The position numbers and the translations under genes are program-made. From JBFXJF01 sp050175155 (GTDB taxonomy: Bacteria; Bacillota; Bacilli; Tepidibacillales; Tepidibacillaceae), in contig JBFXJF010000022.1 of NCBI GenBank assembly GCA_050175155.1, positions 1 to 42,246 of the forward strand: a DNA stretch of 42,246 nucleotides. The letters run 5' to 3'. Positions 7,821 through 15,978 of the stretch are shown piece after piece; within the stretch, counting starts at the first letter, position 1, and the number at the start of each line of letters is the position of its first letter. The notes beneath the pieces are model-generated. The model saw only the letters and a list, made by a program, of their open reading frames with translations, ran no database searches and was not told the origin of the DNA.

Positions 7821-7888
7821 TTTTGAACCTCCTTTATTACATTGTTTCTTTATAAACTGTAGGTATAATAATTTCATACACTTGTGTT

Positions 7889-7917
7889 ATCTTAGCATAT
7901 GATATTATATATTTCAA
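7889..7917 (-). promoter_or_regulatory. promoter of rpmB
   Basis: Read on the minus strand: TTGAAA (complement of 7912-7917), a 17-base spacer, then TAAGAT (complement of 7889-7894) preceded by TGC, an extended -10. The start of transcription would lie about 60 bases before the rpmB ATG. Confidence 0.55.
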
Positions 7918-7941
7918 GGTTAGTTTATTAAAAGAAATCAA

Positions 7942-7970
7942 TTTACTTTTATTATATTGTTTTTTATAGT
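7942..7970 (+). promoter_or_regulatory. candidate promoter of the asp23-fakA-fakB unit
   Basis: TTTACT at 7942-7947 and TATAGT at 7965-7970 are separated by 17 bases, with four and five matches to the sigmaA hexamers. They lie 49 bases before the start at 8019. Confidence 0.4.
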
Positions 7971-8018
7971 AAAATAAAACTTAGCCCAGCTTTAATAAAT
8001 CTTAGGGGGTAAAAAAAG

Positions 8019-8381
8019 ATGGCTGTTGAAATGGAAAGTAAGTTAGGAAAATATTATGTCTCGAATGAGGTTATTTCTGTTGTTGCAGGAATTTCTGCGA
8101 TGGAGGTTTTTGGGTTAATTGGTATGTCTTCAAGAAACCAATTTAAAGATGGTATAGCAGAGTTATTAAGAAAGGACAACCTAAGTAAAGGTGTTGAAGT
8201 CTTTACGGAGGGTGATAAAGTAACTATAGATATGTATATTATCGTTAGTTATGGTACAAAAATATCTGAGGTAGCTCATAATGTACAACAAAAAGTTATT
8301 TACACATTAGAAAGTATTATAGGAATTAAAGTTTCTAAAGTAAATGTGATAGTACAAGGCGTTCGAGTGACTCAAGTGTAA
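8019..8381 (+). CDS. Asp23/Gls24 family envelope stress protein (YloU-like)
   Basis: The 120-residue protein begins with the family's opening GKYYVSNEVISVVAGISAMEV and carries GLIGMSS, IDMYIIVSYG and the closing VSKVNVIVQGVRV. In Bacillus the equivalent gene, yloU, stands immediately before the fatty-acid kinase gene, as here. In Staphylococcus a relative, Asp23, forms membrane-associated filaments. It has no membrane helix of its own. AGGGGGT lies 8 bases before the ATG. The gap of 17 bases to fakA indicates one operon. Its exact role is unknown; the context suggests a membrane-lipid connection. Confidence 0.9.
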   Translation: MAVEMESKLGKYYVSNEVISVVAGISAMEVFGLIGMSSRNQFKDGIAELLRKDNLSKGVEVFTEGDKVTIDMYIIVSYGTKISEVAHNVQQKVIYTLESIIGIKVSKVNVIVQGVRVTQV

Positions 8382-8398
8382 CTAAGGAGGATTTTTTT

Positions 8399-10075
8399 GT
8401 GGAATACCATACAATAGATGGACAATTATTTACTAAAATGGTTTTAGCAGGGGCAAAAAATCTTAATAAACATGTTAAAAGTATTGATGCTCTTAATGTA
8501 TTTCCTGTGCCAGATGGTGATACTGGAACTAATATGAATTTATCTTTTACTTCTGGTATTAATGAATTAAAGAAGAGAAATACGGATCATGTTGGTAAAA
8601 ATGCGGAAGCACTAGCGAAGGGTTTACTAATGGGAGCAAGGGGTAATTCGGGCGTTATTTTATCTCAATTATTTAGGGGATTCTCAAAACATATCCTATC
8701 TTTTGAGGTAATGGATAGTGTTCAATTTGCTGAAGCTCTTAAAACAGGAGTCAATACGGCATATAAAGCAGTTATGAAACCTGTAGAAGGCACTATTTTA
8801 ACCGTTGCAAGAGAAATGGCAGATGAGGCAATTAAAATTTCGCATAAAGAGAAAAACATAGTAGTTCTTATGGAAGAGATAATTAAAAGAGGTAAAATTT
8901 CACTAGCTAATACACCAGAACTATTACCAATTTTAAAAGAAGTAGGGGTTGTAGACGCTGGTGGAAAAGGATTGTTATATGTATATGAAGGTTTTTTAGC
9001 GATTTTAAAGGACGAAAATATGGACTTAGAGGAGTTTATAGACGATTTAAACTTCGATGATGTAAGTAAAACAGACTCAGGATCGTTTTTAACTAAAATA
9101 TCAACTGAAAGTATAGAGTTTGGATATTGTACAGAGTTTTTTATTGGTTTAGATAATCAGGAGTTTAATGAGGATAATTTCAAAAAGGAAATATCTGAAT
9201 TTGGTGATTCGCTTGTTGTTATTTCTGATGATGAAATTGTGAAAGTGCACATTCATTCTAATGAGCCGGGTACTGTTTTAAATTATTCAATGAAATATGG
9301 TAGTTTACATAAGCTAAAAATAGATAATATGAGAGAACAGCATAACCATATAATAATAGATGATGCTAATTCTTCTCAAAACAGTAGTTTAAGTTCAAAA
9401 GAATCTAAAAAACCTATTCAACCTTACGGAATAGTCGCTGTTGGGATGGGTGAAGGGATAGTTGATATATTTAAAAGTATTGGAGTAGATAAAGTTGTTA
9501 CAGGTGGGCAAACTATGAATCCAAGTACTGAGGATATAGTTAATGCCATTAATGAAATTAATGCAGAAAATTATATAATTCTTCCTAATAATAGTAATAT
9601 AATTCTAGCGGCAGAGCAGACATTGGCCATTGTTGATAAACCAATAGTTGTGATTCCATCTAAGACTATGCCACAAGGAATCGCGGCACTTCTTTTATTT
9701 AACAAAACAGCTTCTTTAGAAGAAAATAAAAAGAATATGCTTGATGCGCTAGATACTATTAAAACAGGTCAAGTAACTTATTCTATTAGAGATACCAAAT
9801 TTGAAAATTTAGAAATTAGCCAGGGTGATTTTATTGGTATTGCGGATGGCAAAATATTAACAAATACGCAAGATTTATTAGAAACCTCATATAATTTATT
9901 AGTTGAGATGATTCAAGAGGAAGATGAAATTTTAACTATTATTTATGGTGAAGATGTTAATGAGGAGCAGGTTAGAATTTTAGAGAATATGTTAATTGAA
10001 CGGTTCCCTAATATTGAGATCGAAATCCATAACGGAAAACAGCCATTATATTATTTTATATTCGGTATAGAGTAA
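8399..10075 (+). CDS. fakA: fatty acid kinase, catalytic subunit
   Basis: FakA phosphorylates fatty acids held by a FakB partner, giving acyl phosphate for phospholipid synthesis by the PlsX/PlsY route. The 558-residue protein has an N-terminal DhaL/DAK2 domain with NVFPVPDGDTGTNM (the Asp cluster that binds Mg-ATP) and MGARGNSGVILSQLFRGF. A central region contains EFGYCTEFFI-like strands, with HIHSNEPG. The C-terminal domain has AVGMGEGIVDIFKS and LPNNSNI. The length matches Staphylococcus FakA and Bacillus YloV. The start is GTG at 8399 with AAGGAGG at 8384-8390. It is followed after 19 bases by a fakB, giving an adjacent catalytic/binding pair. Confidence 0.93.
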   Translation: MEYHTIDGQLFTKMVLAGAKNLNKHVKSIDALNVFPVPDGDTGTNMNLSFTSGINELKKRNTDHVGKNAEALAKGLLMGARGNSGVILSQLFRGFSKHILSFEVMDSVQFAEALKTGVNTAYKAVMKPVEGTILTVAREMADEAIKISHKEKNIVVLMEEIIKRGKISLANTPELLPILKEVGVVDAGGKGLLYVYEGFLAILKDENMDLEEFIDDLNFDDVSKTDSGSFLTKISTESIEFGYCTEFFIGLDNQEFNEDNFKKEISEFGDSLVVISDDEIVKVHIHSNEPGTVLNYSMKYGSLHKLKIDNMREQHNHIIIDDANSSQNSSLSSKESKKPIQPYGIVAVGMGEGIVDIFKSIGVDKVVTGGQTMNPSTEDIVNAINEINAENYIILPNNSNIILAAEQTLAIVDKPIVVIPSKTMPQGIAALLLFNKTASLEENKKNMLDALDTIKTGQVTYSIRDTKFENLEISQGDFIGIADGKILTNTQDLLETSYNLLVEMIQEEDEILTIIYGEDVNEEQVRILENMLIERFPNIEIEIHNGKQPLYYFIFGIE

Positions 10076-10094
10076 ATTAAAGGAAGTGGATTAT

Positions 10095-10952
10095 ATGGAA
10101 AAGGTTTATGTTGTTACTGATAGTACAGCAGATATACCAAAGGAAGTTGTTAATTCTCTAGGTATAGTTGTAATACCATTAAAAGTTCACCTTAATAACG
10201 AAACACATCTGGACGGGGAAACGATTACTGCTGATGAATTTTATCGTAAGCTTGAGGATAGTGAGGATCTACCTACTACATCTCAACCATCACCAGTAGC
10301 TTTTATAGATGTTTATAAAAAATTAGCGGCACAAGAAGGTGCGAAAATAATATCGATTCATCTATCATCCGCATTAAGTGGTACAGTACAATCGGCCCAG
10401 TTGGCTAAGACAATGTTAGAAGAAGAGGGAATTGAAGTAACGGTTATAGACTCAAGGAAAGCATCTTATTCAATAGGAATAATTGTCGTAGGAATTGCGG
10501 AGGCTATAAAGAGTGGTAAGAGTTATAATGAATGTGTTGAATTAGTAAATAAATTAGTTGAAGAAACCCAAGTATACTTTCTTGTCGAAACGTTATTATA
10601 TTTACATAAAGGTGGCAGGATTGGTAAAGCTTCGCACTTATTTGGATCATTATTAAATATTAAGCCTATTTTATCATTAAATAAACAAGGTGAAGTATAT
10701 CCTATAGATAAAGTAAGAGGTTCTAACAAGGCTTTATTAAAAATATTTGATTATTTTAAGGAATATGCTAAAGACGAGAAATTACGAGCTGGTATAAGTC
10801 ACGCAGCAAATCTTGAGGAAGCAAAGAAGATTGAGCAAAAATTAAGAGAAGAATTTAATATCCAAGAATTCGTAATGACTGATATTGGACCGGTTATCGG
10901 AACTCATGTTGGGCCTGGGACTATAGCAATAACAATGCACAAAATATTATAA
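10095..10952 (+). CDS. fakB: DegV family fatty-acid-binding protein, FakA partner
   Basis: DegV/FakB proteins bind one fatty acid and present it to FakA for phosphorylation. The 285-residue protein opens VYVVTDSTADIPKEVV and has the conserved TSQPSPVAF. SIHLSSALSGT, the ETLLYLHKGGRIGKA segment and a C-terminal GPVIGTHVGPGTIAI follow. All are family signatures, and the last two line the lipid pocket. ATG at 10095 is used because AAAGGAAG at 10079-10086 is its ribosome site; a GTG at 10086 overlaps that. It lies in an operon with fakA. Chain-length preference cannot be read from sequence. Confidence 0.92.
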   Translation: MEKVYVVTDSTADIPKEVVNSLGIVVIPLKVHLNNETHLDGETITADEFYRKLEDSEDLPTTSQPSPVAFIDVYKKLAAQEGAKIISIHLSSALSGTVQSAQLAKTMLEEEGIEVTVIDSRKASYSIGIIVVGIAEAIKSGKSYNECVELVNKLVEETQVYFLVETLLYLHKGGRIGKASHLFGSLLNIKPILSLNKQGEVYPIDKVRGSNKALLKIFDYFKEYAKDEKLRAGISHAANLEEAKKIEQKLREEFNIQEFVMTDIGPVIGTHVGPGTIAITMHKIL

Positions 10953-10973
10953 TATTAGCTATTACAAAATATT

Positions 10974-11006
10974 CCCTCTATGTTAAATTGATGTAGAGGG
11001 TTTTTT
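10974..11006 (+). terminator. terminator after fakB
   Basis: CCCTCTA at 10974-10980 pairs with TAGAGGG at 10994-11000 and is followed by six T. It separates the fakA-fakB unit from sdaAB. Confidence 0.85.
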
Positions 11007-11031
11007 ATAAATTTCAAATGGAGGAATTCAT

Positions 11032-11697
11032 ATGAAATATCAAACCGTATTTGATGTTGTTGGTCCTATTATGGTAGGACCTTCGAGTTCTCATACAGCA
11101 GGTGCAATTAAAATTGGTAAGATTGCTAGAGAAATATTTGGAAGAAAGCCTAAAAATGCCGTAGTATCTTTTTACGGCTCATTTGCTAAAACTTATCAAG
11201 GACATGGAACAGATCTCGCTATTATCGGCGGAATATTGGATTTTGACACTGACGATAGCCGAATATTAAATTCTAAAAAAATTGCTGAAAAAGAGGGAGT
11301 AAACATTCAATTTATTATTAGTGATGAAAAAACGGTTCACCCCAATACTGCAAGAATATTATTAGAGGATGAAATAGGGAAACTTGAATTAGTAGGTATA
11401 TCAGTTGGTGGCGGATTAGTAGATATTACAGAAATAAACGGTTTTATAGTAAAAGTATCAGGTAATTCACCAATTATGTTAGTTTTTCATGAAGATAAAT
11501 TCGGATTAGTAGCATCCGTAGCAAATGTACTGGGGAAAAATAAAATAAATATTGGACATATGGAAGTTGCAAGAAAAGAAAAAGGTTCAGTGGCATTAAT
11601 GTTAATTGAAACAGACAACCCAATAACAGACGATGTAATTAAAGAGCTCAACGAAATAAAAAGTGTTAATAAGGTTATACTTTTAAAAACTAATTAG
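11032..11697 (+). CDS. sdaAB: L-serine dehydratase, iron-sulfur type, beta subunit
   Basis: With SdaAA this forms the oxygen-sensitive [4Fe-4S] enzyme that deaminates serine to pyruvate and ammonia. The 221-residue beta chain opens with FDVVGPIMVGPSSSHTAGA, the canonical substrate-site motif, then SFAKTYQGHGTDLAIIGG. A C-terminal ACT domain is at about residues 148-218 (MLVFHEDKFGLVASVANVLGKN). The ATG follows TGGAGGAATTC. The split alpha/beta arrangement and the order after fakB match Bacillus. Confidence 0.95.
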   Translation: MKYQTVFDVVGPIMVGPSSSHTAGAIKIGKIAREIFGRKPKNAVVSFYGSFAKTYQGHGTDLAIIGGILDFDTDDSRILNSKKIAEKEGVNIQFIISDEKTVHPNTARILLEDEIGKLELVGISVGGGLVDITEINGFIVKVSGNSPIMLVFHEDKFGLVASVANVLGKNKINIGHMEVARKEKGSVALMLIETDNPITDDVIKELNEIKSVNKVILLKTN

Positions 11698-11712
11698 TGA
11701 AGGAAGGATGTA

Positions 11713-12591
11713 ATGAAATTTTCTTCAGTATTAGAATTGGTAAATCTTTGTGAACTCGAAGGTAAGAAAATATCGGAAATTATGATTGAATCGGAAATAA
11801 TTGAGAGCAACAACACGAGAGAACAAGTATTTAGTAAGATGAAAAAGAATCTAGAAGTTATGTCTGAAGCTATAAATAAGGGTATAACTCAAACCAGTAA
11901 ATCACGTAGTGGATTAAGTGGTGGAGATGCAAATAAACTTTATAATTATCTTGAGGGGGGTAAATATCTATCAGGAAAAACTATTCTTGAATCTGTTTGT
12001 TACTCAGTAGCCACTTCGGAAGTAAATGCAGCAATGGGTGTAATTGTTGCTACTCCAACAGCTGGCTCTGTAGGAATACTACCTGGAAGTATTTTTGCAA
12101 CGGCAAGGATATTAAACCTTACAGAGGATGATATGATTAACGGTTTATTTACAGCAGGGGCTATCGGTTTAATTATTGCTAATAATGCTACGATATCTGG
12201 TGCGATGGGTGGTTGCCAAGCAGAAGTTGGGTCAGCAACCGCAATGGCGGCAGCTGCGATAGTTGAAATGGCTGGTGGTACTCCAAGGCAATCCTCGGAA
12301 GCATCGGCAATGGCTTTAAAAAACATGCTAGGGTTAACTTGTGATCCTGTTGCTGGACTTGTAGAGGTTCCTTGTGTTAAGAGAAATGCTATTGGTGCTT
12401 CTAATGCAATGATAGCAGCTGATATGGCATTAGCTGGGATAAAGAGTAAGATTCCTGCAGATGAGGTTATTAGCGCCATGTACAAAATCGGTTGTGCTAT
12501 GCCAGCGTCTTTAAAAGAGACTTCGATAGGAGGATTAGCTGACACACCAACTGCTAGAAAAATTGAAAAAGAAGTATTTGGGGAAAGATAG
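11713..12591 (+). CDS. sdaAA: L-serine dehydratase, iron-sulfur type, alpha subunit
   Basis: The catalytic chain carries the [4Fe-4S] cluster. Visible signatures are SRSGLSGGDANKLYNY near residue 60 and GSVGILPGSI. MGGCQAEVGSATAMAAA and LTCDPVAGLVEVPCVKRNAIG contain the cluster cysteines, and KIGCAMPASLKET carries a further conserved Cys. Length is 292 residues, normal for the split enzyme. AAGGAAGG precedes the ATG, and the gap from sdaAB is 15 bases. It ends three bases before recG. Confidence 0.95.
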   Translation: MKFSSVLELVNLCELEGKKISEIMIESEIIESNNTREQVFSKMKKNLEVMSEAINKGITQTSKSRSGLSGGDANKLYNYLEGGKYLSGKTILESVCYSVATSEVNAAMGVIVATPTAGSVGILPGSIFATARILNLTEDDMINGLFTAGAIGLIIANNATISGAMGGCQAEVGSATAMAAAAIVEMAGGTPRQSSEASAMALKNMLGLTCDPVAGLVEVPCVKRNAIGASNAMIAADMALAGIKSKIPADEVISAMYKIGCAMPASLKETSIGGLADTPTARKIEKEVFGER

Positions 12592-12594
12592 ATT

Positions 12595-14652
12595 ATGCAA
12601 AACATAAATATTGAACAAAAAATTGAAATACTTATTAAAATTACTCAGAGAAAAATTAAAATTCTTAACGAAATGGGTCTTTATACTATTAAAGACTTAT
12701 TTGAATATTATCCATATAGATATGAAAACTATCAACCTGTTTTGATTACTAACGCAAAACATGGCGAAAAGATAACTGTTGAAGGTGAAATATCTGCTAC
12801 TCCATATATGAAAAACATAACTAATAAAAAAAATATTTTGTCAGTAAAAGTTTTAGTAGATAATCAGCTTATTACTGCAACATGGTTTAATCGTAGTTAT
12901 TTAAAAAACCAGCTAATGATGGGACGCCCAATTTTATTAACTGGGAAATGGGACAAGAATCGCTTACAAATAACAGTATCGGATTCTGAGTTTTTAGATA
13001 ACTCTATTTTCTCTAAAAAAGGTAGTATTATGCCCGTGTACTCTATAACCTCAGGATTATATCAAAATGACTTTAGAAAGTTAATAAAAAATGCATTATT
13101 GCAGCATTACGGTTCAATTGACGATTATCTTCCGGAAGAGATAAAAGAAAAGTATAAGTTATATTCTTTAAACGAAGCGATAAGGGCTATTCACTTTCCC
13201 GAAAGTTATGAGGATGTTAAACATGCAAGACGTAGAATAGTATATGACGAATTTTTACTCTATCAATTGCGAATACAAATGATTAAGAAAAGTAATCGTG
13301 AAAAATGGAATGGTATAATAAAAGAGATAGATGAGTCGAAATTAGCTAAGCTAATAGAAACCTTACCATATGAACTAACTAACGATCAGACAAAAGTATT
13401 GAATGAAATTTTAGCAGATATGAAAACGGAAGAAGCAATGAATAGATTGTTGCAAGGTGATGTTGGCTCGGGTAAAACAATAATTGCGATAATATCCTTG
13501 TATGCTAACTATCTAGCTGGTTATCAAGGTGCGATGATGGTACCAACTGAAATTCTTGCTGAACAACACGAAGAATCAATAAGAGAGATTTTGGCTCCCT
13601 TAGGGGTGGAGATTGCCTTATTAACTGGTAAGCTTACGGGCAATAATAAGAGATCAATATTAGGGCATTTACAAATGGGACTAATAGATATTGTTATAGG
13701 TACCCACGCTTTAATTCAAGAAGGAGTCTTCTTTAAAAATCTTGGCTTAGTAATTACTGATGAACAACATCGATTTGGAGTTGAACAAAGAGCTGAGTTA
13801 AGAAAAAAAGGTGATGATAGAACGCCTGATGTTCTTTTTATGTCAGCGACACCCATTCCAAGAACACTAGCTATAACAGCTTATGGAGATATGGATGTAT
13901 CAACAATAAAAGAATACCCCAAAGGAAGAACAGTTATTAATACCTATTGGGTTAAACATGATGCATTCCCTAGAGTACTTGATTTTATAAAGAAACAAGT
14001 TGAATTGGGAAGACAAGCATATATTATTTGCCCATTAATTGAAGAATCGGAAAAAATAGATGTTCAGAACGCCGTAGAAATATATGAAAAATTAACAGAA
14101 TTATTTCCTCAATTTAAGGTTGGTTTAATGCATGGCAAACTTCCCTCAAAGGAAAAAGAACATGTAGCAGAAAAATTTAAGAATAATCAAGTTCAGATTT
14201 TAGTTTCTACGACAGTGATAGAGGTAGGAGTTAATATAATAAACGCAACCTTAATGGTAATCTATGATGCTGATCGGTTTGGGCTTGCTCAACTTCACCA
14301 ATTGAGAGGTCGTGTCGGCAGGGGTATAGAACAATCATATTGCATATTATTAGCAAATCCCAAATCAGATATAAGTAAAGAAAGAATAAGAGTTATGTTA
14401 GAGAACAACGATGGATTTGAAATTGCGAGAATGGATTTAAAATTACGAGGGCCGGGTGACCTACTAGGAATTAAACAGAGTGGTTTACCAGATTTTAAAC
14501 TTGCTGATCTAGTTGATGATTATCGAACATTAGAGGTGGCGAGAAATGATGCTCAGGAATGGTTTAATAATAAAGATTTTTGGGATGATCCCAAATGGAT
14601 TAAATTGAAAAAAGAGATTGAAAGAATACAGAAAGTTATATTAAATAGTTAA
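12595..14652 (+). CDS. recG: ATP-dependent DNA helicase RecG
   Basis: RecG remodels stalled replication forks and branch-migrates recombination intermediates. The 685-residue protein has the N-terminal wedge OB-fold region (about 60-155). The helicase motifs follow: LLQGDVGSGKT (motif I, about residues 285-295), the DEQH box in VITDEQHRFGVEQR, MSATPIPRTLA, STTVIEVGVN and HQLRGRVGRG. The C-terminal TRG-like segment includes LRGPGDLLGIKQSGLPDFKLADL. The length matches the family. The ATG lies 3 bases after the sdaAA stop with only a weak ribosome site, suggesting translational coupling. Confidence 0.96.
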   Translation: MQNINIEQKIEILIKITQRKIKILNEMGLYTIKDLFEYYPYRYENYQPVLITNAKHGEKITVEGEISATPYMKNITNKKNILSVKVLVDNQLITATWFNRSYLKNQLMMGRPILLTGKWDKNRLQITVSDSEFLDNSIFSKKGSIMPVYSITSGLYQNDFRKLIKNALLQHYGSIDDYLPEEIKEKYKLYSLNEAIRAIHFPESYEDVKHARRRIVYDEFLLYQLRIQMIKKSNREKWNGIIKEIDESKLAKLIETLPYELTNDQTKVLNEILADMKTEEAMNRLLQGDVGSGKTIIAIISLYANYLAGYQGAMMVPTEILAEQHEESIREILAPLGVEIALLTGKLTGNNKRSILGHLQMGLIDIVIGTHALIQEGVFFKNLGLVITDEQHRFGVEQRAELRKKGDDRTPDVLFMSATPIPRTLAITAYGDMDVSTIKEYPKGRTVINTYWVKHDAFPRVLDFIKKQVELGRQAYIICPLIEESEKIDVQNAVEIYEKLTELFPQFKVGLMHGKLPSKEKEHVAEKFKNNQVQILVSTTVIEVGVNIINATLMVIYDADRFGLAQLHQLRGRVGRGIEQSYCILLANPKSDISKERIRVMLENNDGFEIARMDLKLRGPGDLLGIKQSGLPDFKLADLVDDYRTLEVARNDAQEWFNNKDFWDDPKWIKLKKEIERIQKVILNS

Positions 14653-14660
14653 TATTAAAC

Positions 14661-14804
14661 AAAAAAAAGCCCGCAGGTTATAACTGCGGGGCCAATGCAC
14701 ACTTAGTGCATTAACTAAATGGGAGAGGAGAAACCGAAGGAAAAGCTTATGGGGAAACGTAAGTCTTCTCCACGGTTATCAGCAATACTCCGTTTTGTAT
14801 TGCT
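14661..14804 (-). ncRNA. csfG: CsfG-like sporulation sRNA (minus strand)
   Basis: This is a structured, non-coding interval between recG and rsmD (ylbH). On the minus strand it has a hairpin AGCAATAC/GTATTGCT (14781-14804). A core follows in which GGAGAA pairs with TTCTCC and AACCG with CGGTT; the order of the four arms makes this a possible pseudoknot. Next come a hairpin AATGCAC/GTGCATT and a strong CCGCAG/CTGCGG terminator with eight T at 14661-14668. A sigmaF/sigmaG-like promoter lies just upstream. Bacillus subtilis encodes the forespore sRNA CsfG in the ylbG-ylbH interval, and I infer this is its counterpart. It is about 144 bases against about 204 there. The alternative is a plus-strand ylbH-leader element; the terminator favours the minus strand. 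Confidence 0.6.
14669..14692 (-). terminator. terminator of the CsfG-like RNA
   Basis: GCCCGCAG at 14669-14676 pairs with CTGCGGGGC at 14684-14692 (one bulged base) around a 7-base loop. On the minus strand it is followed by eight T (complement of 14661-14668). On the + strand there is no T-run, so it would not stop recG transcription efficiently. Confidence 0.75.
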
Positions 14805-14810
14805 ATTAAA

Positions 14811-14839
14811 TATCTTTACCTAAAATTTTTTAAATATAC
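14811..14839 (-). promoter_or_regulatory. sigmaF/sigmaG-type promoter of the CsfG-like RNA
   Basis: On the minus strand GTATA (complement of 14835-14839) is followed after 14 bases by GGTAAAGATA (complement of 14811-14820). These fit the forespore sigmaF pattern GYWTA then GGNRANANTW, with one mismatch. Transcription would start near 14804, at the edge of the first hairpin. Confidence 0.5.
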
Positions 14840-14869
14840 AAAGTATTACAGTTATTTTGATAAACTTTT

Positions 14870-14875
14870 TATAAT
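14870..14875 (+). promoter_or_regulatory. candidate -10 of the rsmD-coaD promoter
   Basis: A perfect TATAAT lies 45 bases before the proposed rsmD start and downstream of the structured RNA region. The -35 region (TTACAG at 14846-14851, spacer 18) is weak. If used, the rsmD transcript would not include the structured element. Confidence 0.4.
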
Positions 14876-14914
14876 ATGCTACCATATTAAATGATATTTA
14901 AGAAGGTGATTAAA

Positions 14915-15487
14915 CTGAGAGTTATAGCAGGTAGTGCAAAGGGGAGACCCCTAAAGGCGGTACCAGGGAAAAATACCAGACCAACAACTGATAAAATAAA
15001 GGAAGCTATATTTAATATAATAACTCCTTATTTACAAGAAGGCTTAGTATTAGATCTTTATGCTGGTACTGGTGGGTTAGGAATTGAGGCTTTAAGTAGG
15101 GGAATGGATAAAGCTATTTTTATAGACCAAGATAAAATAAGTATTGAAATTATTAAAAAGAATCTTATTTTATGTGATTTTCTAGAGATTTCTGAAATAT
15201 ATAGAAATGATTCACTAAGGGCGTTGAATGCTCTAATTAAAAGAGGATTACAATTCGATTTAGTATTCATTGATCCACCTTATAAAATAAATAACTATGA
15301 TATTGTTCTTAAGATTTTATACGATAATAAAATGATAAGTAGAAAAGGGATAATTATTGTTGAACATGATGTTAAAATATCTTTAAATGATTATAGCGAT
15401 TTTTACACATTAATAAAAAAAACTAGTTATGGAAACACGGGGATTTCTATTTATCAGTCAATAAACAGAGATGAAGGAGCGGATTAA
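14915..15487 (+). CDS. rsmD: 16S rRNA (guanine(966)-N(2))-methyltransferase
   Basis: RsmD (YlbH) methylates G966 of 16S rRNA using SAM. It shows the N-terminal RVIAGSAKGRPLKAVPG and the TRPTTDKIKEAIFN segment. The SAM motif LVLDLYAGTGGLGIEALSRG and catalytic DPPY in FIDPPYKINNYD follow, and the protein ends TSYGNTGISIYQ. Homologues begin exactly at MRVI. That corresponds here to CTG at 14915, which has AAGAAGGTG at 14900-14908 at ideal spacing. An in-frame ATG at 14891 has no ribosome site and would add eight residues (MIFKKVIK). I therefore propose a CTG start (190 residues), with the ATG as fallback. coaD follows after two bases. Confidence 0.88.
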   Translation: MRVIAGSAKGRPLKAVPGKNTRPTTDKIKEAIFNIITPYLQEGLVLDLYAGTGGLGIEALSRGMDKAIFIDQDKISIEIIKKNLILCDFLEISEIYRNDSLRALNALIKRGLQFDLVFIDPPYKINNYDIVLKILYDNKMISRKGIIIVEHDVKISLNDYSDFYTLIKKTSYGNTGISIYQSINRDEGAD

Positions 15488-15489
15488 AA

Positions 15490-15978
15490 ATGATACATGC
15501 AGTTTACCCTGGGAGTTTTGACCCAATTACTTATGGACATTTAGATATCATACAAAGGGGAACAAAAATTTTTAATAAAGTAACAGTTGCGGTTTTAATA
15601 AATCCAACTAAAACTCCTTTATTTACAGTAGAAGAAAGAATAAGTTTAATTAAAGAAGCAACTAAAGATATGCCGAATGTAGAAGTTGATAGTTTTGACG
15701 GATTATTGGTTAATTACATGGTAAAAAATAATGGTAATACAATTATTAAAGGCTTAAGAGCGATTTCGGATTTTGAATATGAGCTCCAAATGGCTTCAAT
15801 TAATAGAAAATTAGATGAAAATATTGAAACTTTTTTTATGATGACTAATAACAAATATTCATTCCTTAGTTCAAGCATTGTAAAGGACGTTGCAAGACAT
15901 AATGGTGACGTTAAAGATTTGGTACCTAATGTTGTTGATCAGGCCTTGAAAGAAAAATACGTAAAATTAAAACGATAA
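15490..15978 (+). CDS. coaD: phosphopantetheine adenylyltransferase
   Basis: CoaD joins phosphopantetheine and ATP to dephospho-CoA, the penultimate step of CoA synthesis. The 162-residue product opens AVYPGSFDPITYGHLDIIQRG with the nucleotidyltransferase T/HxGH-type motif (YGHL). It has KGLRAISDFEYELQMASINR, which binds the pantetheine, and the YSFLSSSIVKDVA motif. The ribosome site GAAGGAGCGG lies within the end of rsmD, so the two are coupled. Its last 53 bases overlap the converging ylbJ gene. Confidence 0.96.
   Translation: MIHAVYPGSFDPITYGHLDIIQRGTKIFNKVTVAVLINPTKTPLFTVEERISLIKEATKDMPNVEVDSFDGLLVNYMVKNNGNTIIKGLRAISDFEYELQMASINRKLDENIETFFMMTNNKYSFLSSSIVKDVARHNGDVKDLVPNVVDQALKEKYVKLKR

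Noticed and set aside
12000..12605. 201-codon open frame antisense to sdaAA
   Set aside because: It mirrors the coding frame of the well-supported sdaAA gene, has no ribosome site and resembles no family; its Ala/Ile-rich composition is a reflection of the sense codons.
14729..14775. Resemblance to a glycine riboswitch (GGGAGAGG, ACCGAAGG on the + strand)
   Set aside because: The rest of the aptamer core is not found, the downstream gene is an rRNA methyltransferase, and the terminator points to a minus-strand RNA.
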